In this document: positions 9,132 to 19,700 of the stretch, piece after piece | How positions within the stretch are numbered: position 1 is the first letter of the stretch | Layout of the letters: every line of letters starts with the position of its first letter | Assembly: GCF_001412655.1 (NCBI RefSeq) | Contig: NZ_CP012996.1 | Coordinates: 4,774,001-4,838,000 of the forward strand | DNA length: 64,000 nt | From: Pedobacter sp. PACM 27299 | GTDB taxonomy: Bacteria > Bacteroidota > Bacteroidia > Sphingobacteriales > Sphingobacteriaceae | Reading direction: 5' to 3' | The notes under the pieces: generated by a model | Told to the model about the DNA's origin: nothing | Database searches by the model: none | Seen by the model: only the letters and a program-made list of their open reading frames with translations | Made by a program: the position numbers and the translations under genes

Positions 9132-12100
9132 TTATTTATCATTATTTCCGAACAGCAGCTCTACTTGAAGGACTTCTTTACTGTCCTTACTTTTCAATTT
9201 CAAGCTGATAGATGCAGGCTTTTCCGGGTAAATCCGACTGAAAGACCATTCAAAAGGATATCCTACGCGTTTCACCATGCTGGCAGAATCCTCATTCAAT
9301 TCCATCTCCGCTTCTGCTCCTGCTAAAGGTGCTGTGCTCAGGTAAGCATAAATGGAATCCCAGCCAAAGGGCGAGCGAATCCGAAAAGCGTGAAGTTTGC
9401 CCCATGGAGCGCCAATATTTATTTCCTGCATCCCATTTTTAACTGGAGAAAGCACTTTTTCAGCCACTGGTTTTGCGAGTGGGAATGAGTAGGCAGTTAG
9501 CCCTTTACCTGCAATCACCGCTTTCATGTTCTTTCCGGAAAGCGCTATATTTTCTGGCTTAGCAGCAGCACCTTTATAAAATTTAACGCCTGTATTTTTA
9601 ACGGCCAGCTGATCCAGGTCCAGCCCAATTTCCAACTGCTGTTCCTGTTGTGCTTCATTTAATAAGACCAGCCAAAAGCGATCCTCAGAAATCCCTGTAA
9701 TGTAATTAATCGCAGGATTATCAATCGTCACCAGGCCTTTCTTCAGCCAAAGTTTCACGCGGTTATCGTCGAAAATAGTTCCTTTTCCTGCACCATAAAT
9801 CCGGTTGTTAAACCAAACAAAACCTTCTTGTTTCCCCCATGGGAAAGTGATACTGCCTTTAGACCTTTGAATGGCTTCGGTAACCAGAAAATCAAGGGTA
9901 AAAGCCAGGTGCGGTGAGATGTGATGGTAATAAATGGAATTGATATCCGGTCCTTTGTAAGGATAATCTGCCCGGTAAGTAAGGTCGGTATAGCCGGTTG
10001 CATAGTAACCTGGATAGTTAGAAAAACGGCCTATAATGGAGTTCCGCGCATAAATCTCAAAAATATCCTTGTTGCTTTCGGCAGAAAGGCGCAATAAATG
10101 CGGTGCCCAGGTAGACATAAAGATATGACGTACATTTTTATTGGGAAGGAAGAAAGTAATGGGCTGTTCCAAGCCCAAACCTACAGGTGAGATCAGTGAT
10201 TCAGGGACTTCTTTCTCAGTGATATCGCCTGCGATGCGTGGAAATCCTAAACGGAATTTCTTCCCATCTTTCCACCACAGGTTTGTATTGCCCTCATAGT
10301 TGCCTCCTTCATGAATCAGCTGTGGCTTATTTTGAACCAGCGGATAGGAACGAATTCCTGCCATGGTAAAAAATGAGGAATATTTGGCGGCTTCTAAAAA
10401 GGTCTTGTCTTTGTTGATCTCATAGAGGTCCATCAAATCCCACCAATAGGGGTAAAATGAGGTATTGTAAAATGGCTGGGCCGTCAATAGCTGTGTCTTT
10501 TGGCCATAAACCTCTTTCTGGACAAACTCCTTCGCATGTAAAACCGCTTTATCAAGCCATTGTTTGTCTTTTGTGAGTCGGTAGGCTGCCAATTCCTGCG
10601 TCCATGCCGGAAGGTTTACGCTATAGCCAGACAATTTTCTAGGTTGCTGATCTGGCATACCTACCTGTACCAGCCATGGGTTCTTTTGTTCTAAAAGCTG
10701 GTTCAGTGCATCAAAATAAGCGGTGTTAAATTGTACGTTTTTATAGGGATCCAACACCAATGAAGCTTCTTTCAGGTTGTATGGTGCACCAGCAGCCTTG
10801 GCCCATCTGAATGCACTTCTTGATAAGGTATATTCTATGGTCGGTAGTGCACGACTGAGGTATAGTTCCTCATCCCGGCCCATAATCGCTGCAGAAATCA
10901 CTGCCAGAGGGGCTGATTGTGCTACTGTTGGTGCTATTTTTGGATCGGCTTCGATATCATAAAAGCCTTTCAATTCGGGGTTCCATCCTGAAGCATCTTC
11001 GTTCCTGATCAGATCGATCATGTTAAATGCAGCATTGGTGAGGGAACTGGAATCCTGAGAACGGTAATCTTTGACCTGATAAATCGCATTCGAAATGTAT
11101 TCTAATGCGCCATTCCAGTTGTCTGGTACTGCGCCAAGATTGAATGTTCTTTTTAAAGATTGTCCGGCCAGGAGTTTGGAATCATCCAGCCCTAAGACTG
11201 GTGCAAATGCTACTGGCTGTACCTTATTGAAGGCATTTTTAAGGGAGAAACCGATTCTGGAGGTATTGTCTTTTCCCCAGTCTAATGGAAAATCAGTTAA
11301 AGAGCCGGTGACAAAAAAACTCAGTTGCTTGTTATTTTGGCCAAGCTCTACTATCGCCAGCGGCTGTGGCGTCATCGCTCCGGGAACCATTATCGGCTCT
11401 GCTGGCAAACGTTTATAATTAAACATTGGAGGAAGCTGTACATTTTTCAGCTCCTGCTCAGGAACATCCTGGAATGCAGAAAGAACAAAACTGTAATAGC
11501 CAGCGTCTTTAGCTACATATGTTAAACTCAGCTCATAATGGGAGGCTCCGGGTTTAAGTTTCCAGACTCCTTTAACCTCCTGACCTTTATCCGTCAGGTA
11601 CGTTACCCAGAGTTCTTCCGGGGAAACCTGCTTTACAGCGGAGGGCAGACAGGCGGAAAGTTCTCCGGCCAGGAAAGGATTTTTGGCCGCATTCTGGTCC
11701 ATCGGATGATAGGTCTTTCCTTTTACCACGAACTCGGTTAAGCTCTTCACATTCTTCCATGAGGTAAAGTAAGCGCCAAATTCTACTTTAGCTTTTTTGG
11801 CAGTCAGCAGGAATACCCGGTGTTCTTCTACCTGCGCCTTTAATGTGGTCCAACGTTTATCCTGAAAGATGGCCGTAGTGGCAACGATCTGTTGTTTCCC
11901 CGTTTTATCATTCATTACTTCTTCAAAACTCAGCTTTAATTTATCATTAGACAGCGAAGCGAGCGTATTTGGCTTTTTTGTAAAGGTGCTGGGTTCGGAA
12001 ATCGGTAACACTGCCGGCGTTTCTTTCACCAGACTTGGTTTTAAGGCATAACCAGCAAGGGCATTACTTTCCTTATTCGGATTAAAAGCCTCCTCAGTGG

Positions 12101-12566
12101 TCAGCAAAATGGCATCACAGCGTACAAAATACTTACTGGTATTTTTTAACCTTAACACATTTTCTCCGGCATCAAGATCCGCGCGGCCTACTTTTTCCCA
12201 GGCATAACCTTCTCCGATATGATGGCCGGATTCCTGGCTCATATCCTGTTCATTTACCGATAAAAGAAACCTTCTCGTTCCCGGCTTTTGGTCTGCATAG
12301 GCTCTGGATCTGGTCCAGACGAAAAAGCTGCCTTTTGTTTTTAGGGTAATCACGGTGAGTGCATCAGGAATTGGTTCTTTCGAAGCCGCCGAATATAAGG
12401 CACCTTTTCCGGAGACATTTGTTCCTGCTTCTTTACTAAATACCCAGCCTGCAGGAAACTGGAAGTCTTCAGCTTCGATAAAATAAGTATGTTGCCCATA
12501 TATTTTACCAGAGGCAAATACAGAGCAGCTGAATACCAAACACAATATTATCTTTTTCAATAGCAT
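9132..12566 (-). CDS. Large secreted PUL protein, probable (alpha/alpha)-toroid carbohydrate enzyme, family not recognised
   Basis: The 1144-residue protein has a signal peptide (cleavage near KIYGQ). Residues about 25-165 form a beta-rich module (YFIEAEDFQFPAGW ... FVRCDAILLT) that resembles a carbohydrate-binding jelly roll. A second beta domain runs to about 490, a helical-repeat domain follows (AAFNMIDLI ... WWDLMDLYEINKDKTFLEAA), and a C-terminal beta domain ends it. The helical and C-terminal parts align by eye with the upstream 866-residue neighbour: LDFLVTEAIQRSKGSITFP against MDYLISEANLRSDGQISFP. Beta sandwich plus helical toroid is the plan of several polysaccharide lyase and hydrolase families, but I see no diagnostic catalytic motif. 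The start overlaps the upstream gene by 10 bases. Confidence 0.7.
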   Translation of the reverse strand: MLLKKIILCLVFSCSVFASGKIYGQHTYFIEAEDFQFPAGWVFSKEAGTNVSGKGALYSAASKEPIPDALTVITLKTKGSFFVWTRSRAYADQKPGTRRFLLSVNEQDMSQESGHHIGEGYAWEKVGRADLDAGENVLRLKNTSKYFVRCDAILLTTEEAFNPNKESNALAGYALKPSLVKETPAVLPISEPSTFTKKPNTLASLSNDKLKLSFEEVMNDKTGKQQIVATTAIFQDKRWTTLKAQVEEHRVFLLTAKKAKVEFGAYFTSWKNVKSLTEFVVKGKTYHPMDQNAAKNPFLAGELSACLPSAVKQVSPEELWVTYLTDKGQEVKGVWKLKPGASHYELSLTYVAKDAGYYSFVLSAFQDVPEQELKNVQLPPMFNYKRLPAEPIMVPGAMTPQPLAIVELGQNNKQLSFFVTGSLTDFPLDWGKDNTSRIGFSLKNAFNKVQPVAFAPVLGLDDSKLLAGQSLKRTFNLGAVPDNWNGALEYISNAIYQVKDYRSQDSSSLTNAAFNMIDLIRNEDASGWNPELKGFYDIEADPKIAPTVAQSAPLAVISAAIMGRDEELYLSRALPTIEYTLSRSAFRWAKAAGAPYNLKEASLVLDPYKNVQFNTAYFDALNQLLEQKNPWLVQVGMPDQQPRKLSGYSVNLPAWTQELAAYRLTKDKQWLDKAVLHAKEFVQKEVYGQKTQLLTAQPFYNTSFYPYWWDLMDLYEINKDKTFLEAAKYSSFFTMAGIRSYPLVQNKPQLIHEGGNYEGNTNLWWKDGKKFRLGFPRIAGDITEKEVPESLISPVGLGLEQPITFFLPNKNVRHIFMSTWAPHLLRLSAESNKDIFEIYARNSIIGRFSNYPGYYATGYTDLTYRADYPYKGPDINSIYYHHISPHLAFTLDFLVTEAIQRSKGSITFPWGKQEGFVWFNNRIYGAGKGTIFDDNRVKLWLKKGLVTIDNPAINYITGISEDRFWLVLLNEAQQEQQLEIGLDLDQLAVKNTGVKFYKGAAAKPENIALSGKNMKAVIAGKGLTAYSFPLAKPVAEKVLSPVKNGMQEINIGAPWGKLHAFRIRSPFGWDSIYAYLSTAPLAGAEAEMELNEDSASMVKRVGYPFEWSFSRIYPEKPASISLKLKSKDSKEVLQVELLFGNNDK

Positions 12567-15157
12567 AGTTCTATTACTTTTAAGCCAAAGGGGGCCAGTT
12601 CAATGTTCAGGGAATTGGAATTGCCGGACAATAAGCTGCGCTTACCATGTATATCAATCAGCGCAAGTTCTTTTGATACCCCCGCTGAATGGCCTGGAAT
12701 TTTTCCGGGGTTAAGCTGTACCTGTGTGTTCAGCCTCTGATCTGAATTGTTCATGAGTACCACAAAACACTTACGTTGATCAGCATTGAATGCCGTTACA
12801 TACTCCAGGTACGGACTTTCGGCCTTAACTAGTCCTTGTTCTAAAATTAAGGAAGCGGCTGTACCATACACTTTGCCTGCTGCAAAGCCATAAGTTTGAT
12901 GCGGACCAACTTTAGGCGTAATAAAACCTCGTGGAAATGAGATCTGCCCATCTGAGCGAAGGTTTGCTTCTGAGATCAAATAATCCATGATCCAGCCAAT
13001 CTGCCACCAGGCATGGTGGGGAAATGGCCCTGCTCCCTTATCCATTGCGTCCCAATAGTAAGAAGCTACGCCTGTTTTTTGATCCACAAAAGCATCTCTG
13101 CCCCATGCCGCAGCTCTGGACATGGTTAGAAATAAGGAATCTTTGGTGATGGAGAACATCCGGAGAAACATCCCTGCATGGCTGGCCAGTAAAATTGGCC
13201 CATGATGGTTTGCGGACCCAAGGATCCCGCCATGCTCAAAACTTAGTCCGGCCTGACTGATTTCCCAGTCTGCTCTTTTAACTCCATTTACCAGTTTTTC
13301 CTGTGCAGAAGGGATGGGATGTGTATAGACCGATGCGGTATAAATTTTAGCCGCAGCAATTGCAGCATTTTGATATTTGGGGTCTTTATCAATCTCATAA
13401 AGATCCAATAAGGCTTGTACACTCTGTGCAGTTGCGAAATCGGGTGCAAACCTGGTGTCGCCGCAAACACCGATAAATGCGCCTTTATTGATCGCCTGCT
13501 CGATGTACCAATCGGCCCCTTTTTTAGCGGCATTTAAATACTTTTGATCTCCTAATAATTTGTAGGCAATGAACAAGCCATAAAATGTGGGCCTTAGGTC
13601 TAAAATATCCTTGAACATGGCCTGATTGGTCTTATTGTCGTAAGCCACTTCCCAGCTTCCATCAGGTTTCATCCAGGACAATAATTTCTCAGCGGCTAAT
13701 TTTAATTCCGCACGCAATTTCGCATCATCCGGGTTGAATAAGAGCATGTTTCCTATATCCATCATCAGGTAATAAGTACTTCCGATTGGTTCTGTATAAG
13801 GCCCCCACTCTTCCGTGAATTTCTTACTGTTTTGTAAAAAGTATTGGCCTTCGGAAGCGCCATAGAAGAAATCTTTTTCGGAATGCTGCTGTGCGATTTT
13901 AAAGTTTCTGGCATAAGGAAGGCGGTTATTGATCAGCTTTTGATTGCTGGTCAACTTTGCGAGCATCCACATCGCGCCATAATCTGAATTTTTGATCGCA
14001 TCTTTTTCGGAGCCATACACTCCGCCCAGGTATTTCTGAGCACCGATCTCCATGTTCTTATAGGGAGAAAGCTGCCACATAGAAAGGCTGTCGTCAGTTA
14101 CATATTTTGTCATTTTAAATACGCGATCTGTAAGGGAGCTTGCTGTCTTTTTCAGCGCCAGCACCTCTTTAAATTGGTAGATATCATTCGCAGCATGTTT
14201 CATGACTGTAAACCAGTCCTCCGCCATGATGGTATAGCGGAAAGAAAAGCTGACTGATTCCCCTTTTGCCAGATAAGAATTGGCTTGTCCCAGTACCGGG
14301 TGATAGGCTGTTGGCATCATATTCCCTTTTCTGTTCAATACTGATAGTCCAACATTCCAGCTTCCCTGAGTTTTTGTATCCGATGCCCAGGGGTCTCGTC
14401 CTGTCCCGGGTTCTGGAATAACCGCTAAGGTGATGTTTTGATTATTTTGAACTAAAGGCGAAAGGGTGGAAACCGTGCGCTCCCTCACCATCACTGGTAC
14501 ATCGGGAATCCCCTGTCCATAGGCATAAGCATTAACGAAATTTGCATTTAGTTGATTTCCTTGAAAAACACCTGGAACGGTTGCCCATTTAAAGTTGTTT
14601 TTATCAAACAATGCTAGTTCTGGCGAAGCAGTGGAATAATACCCTGGCTTTTTCGCTGTTAATTTCAGCGTCACCTTCAGGTCGTTTGGATGCTGTGCAT
14701 CAAACTCCCAGGAAGAACTGAGGGAGAACTGGTCAAGTTCCTTCTGAAAAATCAGTTGATCAGGACTTTCTTTTGTCCTATCGGGATAAAAATCGAAAGC
14801 TTTTCCGGCCTTATTCATTTGAACCAAAGCGGTGCCTTGCTTCCAGATCGGAATGATGTAACGGTAAATAGATTCCGGAAAATCATTGCCTTGCGCTGTA
14901 CCTTTCTCCTTTAGAGATAGGGTATCTGCAGTATACAGGACAGAAAATTCTCCGGATGGTTTTGCTGACAGCTCCATCCATGATCCTTTATTGAGGACTG
15001 ATATCTTATTCAGGTGATACCCTTTCGCAGAATTTACCCATTCTAAGTTCAAATGTCCATTGGCCAAAGCAGGCCCTTTAGACTTTGAAGGTGCTTTAGA
15101 CTGTGCGAAAACGAAATATGGGAAAAGACATATCAGTCCTATTAATCTACCAACCAT
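12557..15157 (-). CDS. Large secreted PUL protein, paralogue of its downstream neighbour
   Basis: The 866-residue protein has a signal peptide (MVGRLIGLICLFPYFVFAQ). It has N-terminal beta domains (to about 310), a helical repeat domain (about 320-720) and a C-terminal beta domain. Candidate functional segments are SEGQYFLQN, GGILGSANHHGP and FPHHAWWQIGWIMDYL; the His- and Trp-rich stretches would suit a glycan-binding cleft. YEIDKDPKYQNAA and SDGQISFPRG match YEINKDKTFLEAA and SKGSITFPWG of the neighbour, so the two arose by duplication, but this copy lacks the neighbour's N-terminal binding module. Overlaps with susD (11 bases) and with the next gene (10 bases) indicate translational coupling. 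The enzyme family is not recognised. Confidence 0.7.
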   Translation of the reverse strand: MVGRLIGLICLFPYFVFAQSKAPSKSKGPALANGHLNLEWVNSAKGYHLNKISVLNKGSWMELSAKPSGEFSVLYTADTLSLKEKGTAQGNDFPESIYRYIIPIWKQGTALVQMNKAGKAFDFYPDRTKESPDQLIFQKELDQFSLSSSWEFDAQHPNDLKVTLKLTAKKPGYYSTASPELALFDKNNFKWATVPGVFQGNQLNANFVNAYAYGQGIPDVPVMVRERTVSTLSPLVQNNQNITLAVIPEPGTGRDPWASDTKTQGSWNVGLSVLNRKGNMMPTAYHPVLGQANSYLAKGESVSFSFRYTIMAEDWFTVMKHAANDIYQFKEVLALKKTASSLTDRVFKMTKYVTDDSLSMWQLSPYKNMEIGAQKYLGGVYGSEKDAIKNSDYGAMWMLAKLTSNQKLINNRLPYARNFKIAQQHSEKDFFYGASEGQYFLQNSKKFTEEWGPYTEPIGSTYYLMMDIGNMLLFNPDDAKLRAELKLAAEKLLSWMKPDGSWEVAYDNKTNQAMFKDILDLRPTFYGLFIAYKLLGDQKYLNAAKKGADWYIEQAINKGAFIGVCGDTRFAPDFATAQSVQALLDLYEIDKDPKYQNAAIAAAKIYTASVYTHPIPSAQEKLVNGVKRADWEISQAGLSFEHGGILGSANHHGPILLASHAGMFLRMFSITKDSLFLTMSRAAAWGRDAFVDQKTGVASYYWDAMDKGAGPFPHHAWWQIGWIMDYLISEANLRSDGQISFPRGFITPKVGPHQTYGFAAGKVYGTAASLILEQGLVKAESPYLEYVTAFNADQRKCFVVLMNNSDQRLNTQVQLNPGKIPGHSAGVSKELALIDIHGKRSLLSGNSNSLNIELAPFGLKVIELCY

Positions 15158-16712
15158 TATTTTGTTTTATAAGTTTGTTCACTGTTAATTCTGTTGTAGG
15201 GATTGGGAAAAACACATCTCTATCTGTCGTATTGTTGCCGGCATTTGCGGCATATTTATAGGTGGAAGGTGCTGTTGCCGTAATGTTTTTACCTAAATCA
15301 TTCATTGTCTTCACATAAATATCCCAGCGGATCAGGTCATGCTTGCGGATTCCTTCAAAGCACAATTCTCTTGCACGTTCGTCCTGAATATTTGATAAAA
15401 ACTGTGTTTTATTTAATCCTGCTGGAATGTCACAAATGGCATTGGCAGTACCGAGCGGCTTATTAAATGCTCTTCTCCTCACCTTATTGATCGCATCGTA
15501 AGCAGCGGCTGTTGGACCTCCGTTAACTTCATTCTCAGCCTCTGCTTTCATCAATAAGACATCTGAATAACGGATCACCGGGAAATTAGTGGAGGTATAG
15601 CTCCTTGCTTTGGATCCGGTTTCGTACTCTCTTCTCCATTTACCAGGATTGCGGTCGTAGATTTGTTTATCGGTAAAATTAGACTTTAGGGTATTGCCGG
15701 CAGTCGTTACAAAGCGATATGGCGCGATGCTCCAGTTTCTCCTGGCGGTATCTGCGGTACCAAAAAGCTCATACAGTTTGGCGGTGATTTTCATCGCACC
15801 TCCGGAAAAACCGATGGCCTCACTTGGGCATTCAATTCCATTTTCTACGCCCATGGACCCGGCAAGGTCTACTGTCCCTACTTTATTGCCATACATTCCA
15901 ATTTCCCAGATACATTCTTTCTTTTCATTGATGTCCTGAGTATGGTTAATGAAAATCTGCTTATAATTCGCGTTCAGCGCATGTTTGTTTGATAAGATCA
16001 CTTTGTCTGCATATTCCAGCGCGTCTTTATATCGGGCCACGTCTTTTAATGGTGCACCTGCCATCTTCAGAAAAACCCTTGCCAGGATGGCCTGCACCCC
16101 CGTTTTGGAGATGCGTTCATTGTATGAGAAGTAGTCAATATCGTTGACCAGCTTTTCTGCGTCCTGCATATCTTTTACAATCGAAGCATAAACTTCTGGT
16201 AAAGGGGCACGTGGCAGGTAGGGATCATTGGGCGATTTAGTAGAACTTAGTTTTAGAGGGACAGGGCCAAAAAGATCTGCGAGCAGGTAATAATAATAGC
16301 CGCGCAAAAACAAGGTCTCCCCTTTGATGGCGTCGCGCTGCGTTTTATCCATATTCACTTGATCTACCTGTTCCAGCAGCAGGTTTGCACGGTTCACCCC
16401 TTCATACAATACTTCCCAAAGTCGGCCAATATCCAAATGACTGGCATCCATTACCATGACACGGATGTTGTTGATGGAAATGCTTTTAAAAAACGCTTCA
16501 TCACTTACTACAAAATAGCTGAATAATCCACGGCCATACACGCGTCCATTAGGGTCGATCAATCTATTGTACACTCCATTAAGACCATTTTTCAGGTCTT
16601 CTTCTGTGTTAAAATAGGTATCTGGCGTTACAAAATCAGGATCTTTATTTAACAGTTTGGAGCAGGAAAGCATCATGATGCTCATCAGCAGTATTAATAT
16701 TTTCGTTTTCAT
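15147..16712 (-). CDS. SusD-family outer-membrane glycan-binding lipoprotein
   Basis: The 521-residue protein starts with a lipoprotein signal (lipobox MLSC, near residue 17). It then has the SusD/RagB order: KDPDFVTPDTYFNTEEDLKNGLNGVYNRL, TPR-like GETLFLRGYYYYLLADLFGPVPL, and the C-terminal RARELCFEGIRKHDLIRW. SusD proteins sit on the cell surface as a lid over the SusC channel and bind the oligosaccharide. Its length is normal for the family. It lies 49 bases after the susC stop and overlaps the next gene by 11 bases, so the operon is tightly packed. The glycan cannot be predicted. Confidence 0.96.
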   Translation of the reverse strand: MKTKILILLMSIMMLSCSKLLNKDPDFVTPDTYFNTEEDLKNGLNGVYNRLIDPNGRVYGRGLFSYFVVSDEAFFKSISINNIRVMVMDASHLDIGRLWEVLYEGVNRANLLLEQVDQVNMDKTQRDAIKGETLFLRGYYYYLLADLFGPVPLKLSSTKSPNDPYLPRAPLPEVYASIVKDMQDAEKLVNDIDYFSYNERISKTGVQAILARVFLKMAGAPLKDVARYKDALEYADKVILSNKHALNANYKQIFINHTQDINEKKECIWEIGMYGNKVGTVDLAGSMGVENGIECPSEAIGFSGGAMKITAKLYELFGTADTARRNWSIAPYRFVTTAGNTLKSNFTDKQIYDRNPGKWRREYETGSKARSYTSTNFPVIRYSDVLLMKAEAENEVNGGPTAAAYDAINKVRRRAFNKPLGTANAICDIPAGLNKTQFLSNIQDERARELCFEGIRKHDLIRWDIYVKTMNDLGKNITATAPSTYKYAANAGNNTTDRDVFFPIPTTELTVNKLIKQNNGW

Positions 16713-16761
16713 ACCTCTATATTTTATTTAGGATAGTTTATCCCTATCACTGATTAAAGAT

Positions 16762-19700
16762 TTAAAAATTAGCATTCAATCCTATCGCGATGGTCCGCGG
16801 TCTTGGATATGGCGACCAGTCAAATCCAGGAGTCAAAGCCGTATGTCTGGTTGACACCTCTGGATCCAGGCCAGAGTATTTTGTCCAGGTGATGAGGTTT
16901 TGAGCGGACAGGGAGAACCTCAGGCTTCTCATTTTTAAGGTTTTTAAAACTGAGGCGGGTAACCTGTAGCCAATGGAAACCGTTTTTAACCTGATGTAAG
17001 AGCCATCTTCAATGGTACGGGAAGAATAATAGGCAGGGCCTTGTCCACCTAACCGGTATAAATCATTGGTTTGATTTTCAGGAGTCCATCTGTTTGCAAA
17101 AGAAGCGAACATATTTAGCAGGTTTCTTTGCGTAGGATCTCCACCTTCAAATTCTATTCGGTTGGCATTTAATACATCATTGCCATAGCTCCATTGGAAG
17201 AAAATATTCAGGTCGAAATTACCATAGCTAAAATCGTTGCTAAAGCCACCGATATGAACTGGGTTAGGATCTCCAATCACCGTACGGTCATTATCATCGA
17301 TCTGACCATCATTATTCAGGTCTTTAAACTTGATGTCGCCAGGAAGGATATTGGCACGCGGATTACCATTGTTCGGCACATTGGCTTTCAATACATAGGT
17401 TCCATTTGGCTGCACCTCAAAATCGCTATACTGGTATACTCCATCGAACCTCATCCCATAAAACTGAGCGATAGGTTTTCCAGGAACGGCGATGTAGGGG
17501 AAGGCATTGTTAAAATTTCCCCAGGTTACTCTTGAAAGCAGGCTTGGTTCATCATCGTTCAGTGCCAGCACTTTGTTTCGGTTAAATGCGATGTTGAAAT
17601 TGGAGTTCCAGGAGAACATCTTTCCTTTAATATTATTTGTATTGATGCTTAGCTCGATACCGCTATTGGAGACCTTTCCTACATTTTTAAATGCAGTTAA
17701 GAAGCCCATACTTGGTGGTAAGGTGGCATTTAGCAGCAAGTCGCGTGTTTTCTTATGGTAATAATCCGCTGTTACTGCAACTCTATTTTTAAAGAAACTC
17801 AGGTCAAGACCAATATTAGACTGTATAGTGGTTTCCCATTTCAGCTTTGTATTTCCAAGGTTGACTGGTACGATTCCTTTTCCCGGAACATTTCCGGTAG
17901 AATATCCTGAAGAAGGCAGCATTTTCAAGGCAGTGAGGGCGGCATAATCGTCCACACGATTATTGCCGGTATGTCCGTAGCCTATTCTCAACTTTCCATC
18001 ACTTAAAAAGCGGAGTTCTTTCATAAATGATTCGTCGCTGAAGCGCCATGCAAAGGCTCCGGAAGGGAAAGATGCCCATCTGTTGTCTTTAGGAAATCTG
18101 GACGATCCATCCGCACGGAAGGAAACGGTGATTAAATATTTCGATTTATAATTGTAATCTATTCTTCCCAGATAGGATAGCAAACCGTTTTTCAGATCTG
18201 AAGTTGGTGCTACTGTAATCTGGCCTTCGCCTATTCCTTTCATGCCCAAAGACTCATTAGGAATTTGAATGGAAGAAAAGCCATTAGAATAACTTCTTAC
18301 ATCCTGCATGGTTAAACCAGCAAGTACTTTTAAGGAATGTCCTCCTTTAAACTTGGTCTGATAAGTCAGTGTATTTTCATTCAGCAGGTTGGTATTATCG
18401 ATATTATTTACCGCCCCATTGACCTTGTTATTGTTGTTTGGATTTCCGAGGCGGGAGGATGAATTATTGAAAACCTCCTGTCTGATGCTTGCTTTGTTAA
18501 TCCCTCCGGTAATTCGCAGGGAAAGGTTTTTTAATAGCTTATAATCTAAATAAGAATTGATGGCCAATGAATTATTGAAAACCGGTTTATATTCGTTTTG
18601 TGCTGCTAGTCGCGGGTTAATCCGATAATCAGTAGTCATGTTTAAATCCGGGTCATACAGCTCATCGATCATATTGTCGTCGAAATCCACATTTCCGGTT
18701 ACCGGACGGTAGCCCCATGCGCTGTACATTAAACTGGCAGTAGGACTGGTTTGTGATTCGGCGACTACCGTTCCAAATTTCTTTGAAGACGCGTAGTTGA
18801 GGTTTACACCTACTCTCATTTTTTTATTGATGGTCTGATCCAGGACAATACGTCCTTGATATCGTCTAAAACCGCTATTGATAATAATTCCGGGTTGGTC
18901 TAACAATGATCCGGAGATTGCGTACCTAGTTTGCTCGCTTCCTCCTCGCAGGGAAAGGCTATGGTTCTGTACATAGGCATTTCGGAAAATTTCGTCCTGC
19001 CAGTTGATGCCTTTGCTATCTCTATAACTTTCCAGCGTTTGTCCGTCTTTAAGATAAATAGGGCCATAGATGTCCGGGTTTAATTCCAGCTGATATTTAA
19101 CAAATTCATAAGGGCTCAGCACTTCTTGTTTTTTGATGATAGAATTCATTCCTGCCCAGCCATCATAATTGATTTGTGGCGCACCGACTTTCCCTTTTTT
19201 TGTGGTGATCAACACGACCCCATTAGCGCCACGGGCGCCATATATCGCAGTTGCAGAAGCATCTTTCAATACTTCAATGGACTCAATTTCTTCATTATTG
19301 ATACTATTCGCTGCTGAAGTTTCCATAGGGAAACCATCAATTACGTATAAAGGTGCATTATCCTGAGTCACAGAATTGGCTCCCCTAACGATGATATTCA
19401 GTTCATTTCCTGGTTGGCCATCGGTTGAAGAAACCTGAACTCCGGCAATTCTACCTGCTAATGCTTCAGTAAAGGTTCCCACAGGTGCTTTGGTCATGTC
19501 TTTTATATTGGCTGAACCGACGGAACCTGTTAGATCCCCCTTGGTGGTGCTTCCATATCCAATCACAATTACTTCATTCAATCCTTTGAGGTCCTCCTCG
19601 AGCCTCACATTGTAGATACTTCCTGCAGCCAGGACCAGCTCCTTTGTCAGGAAGCCGATATAGGAGAATACCAGCGTTCCTTTCCCTCCGGGAACACTAA

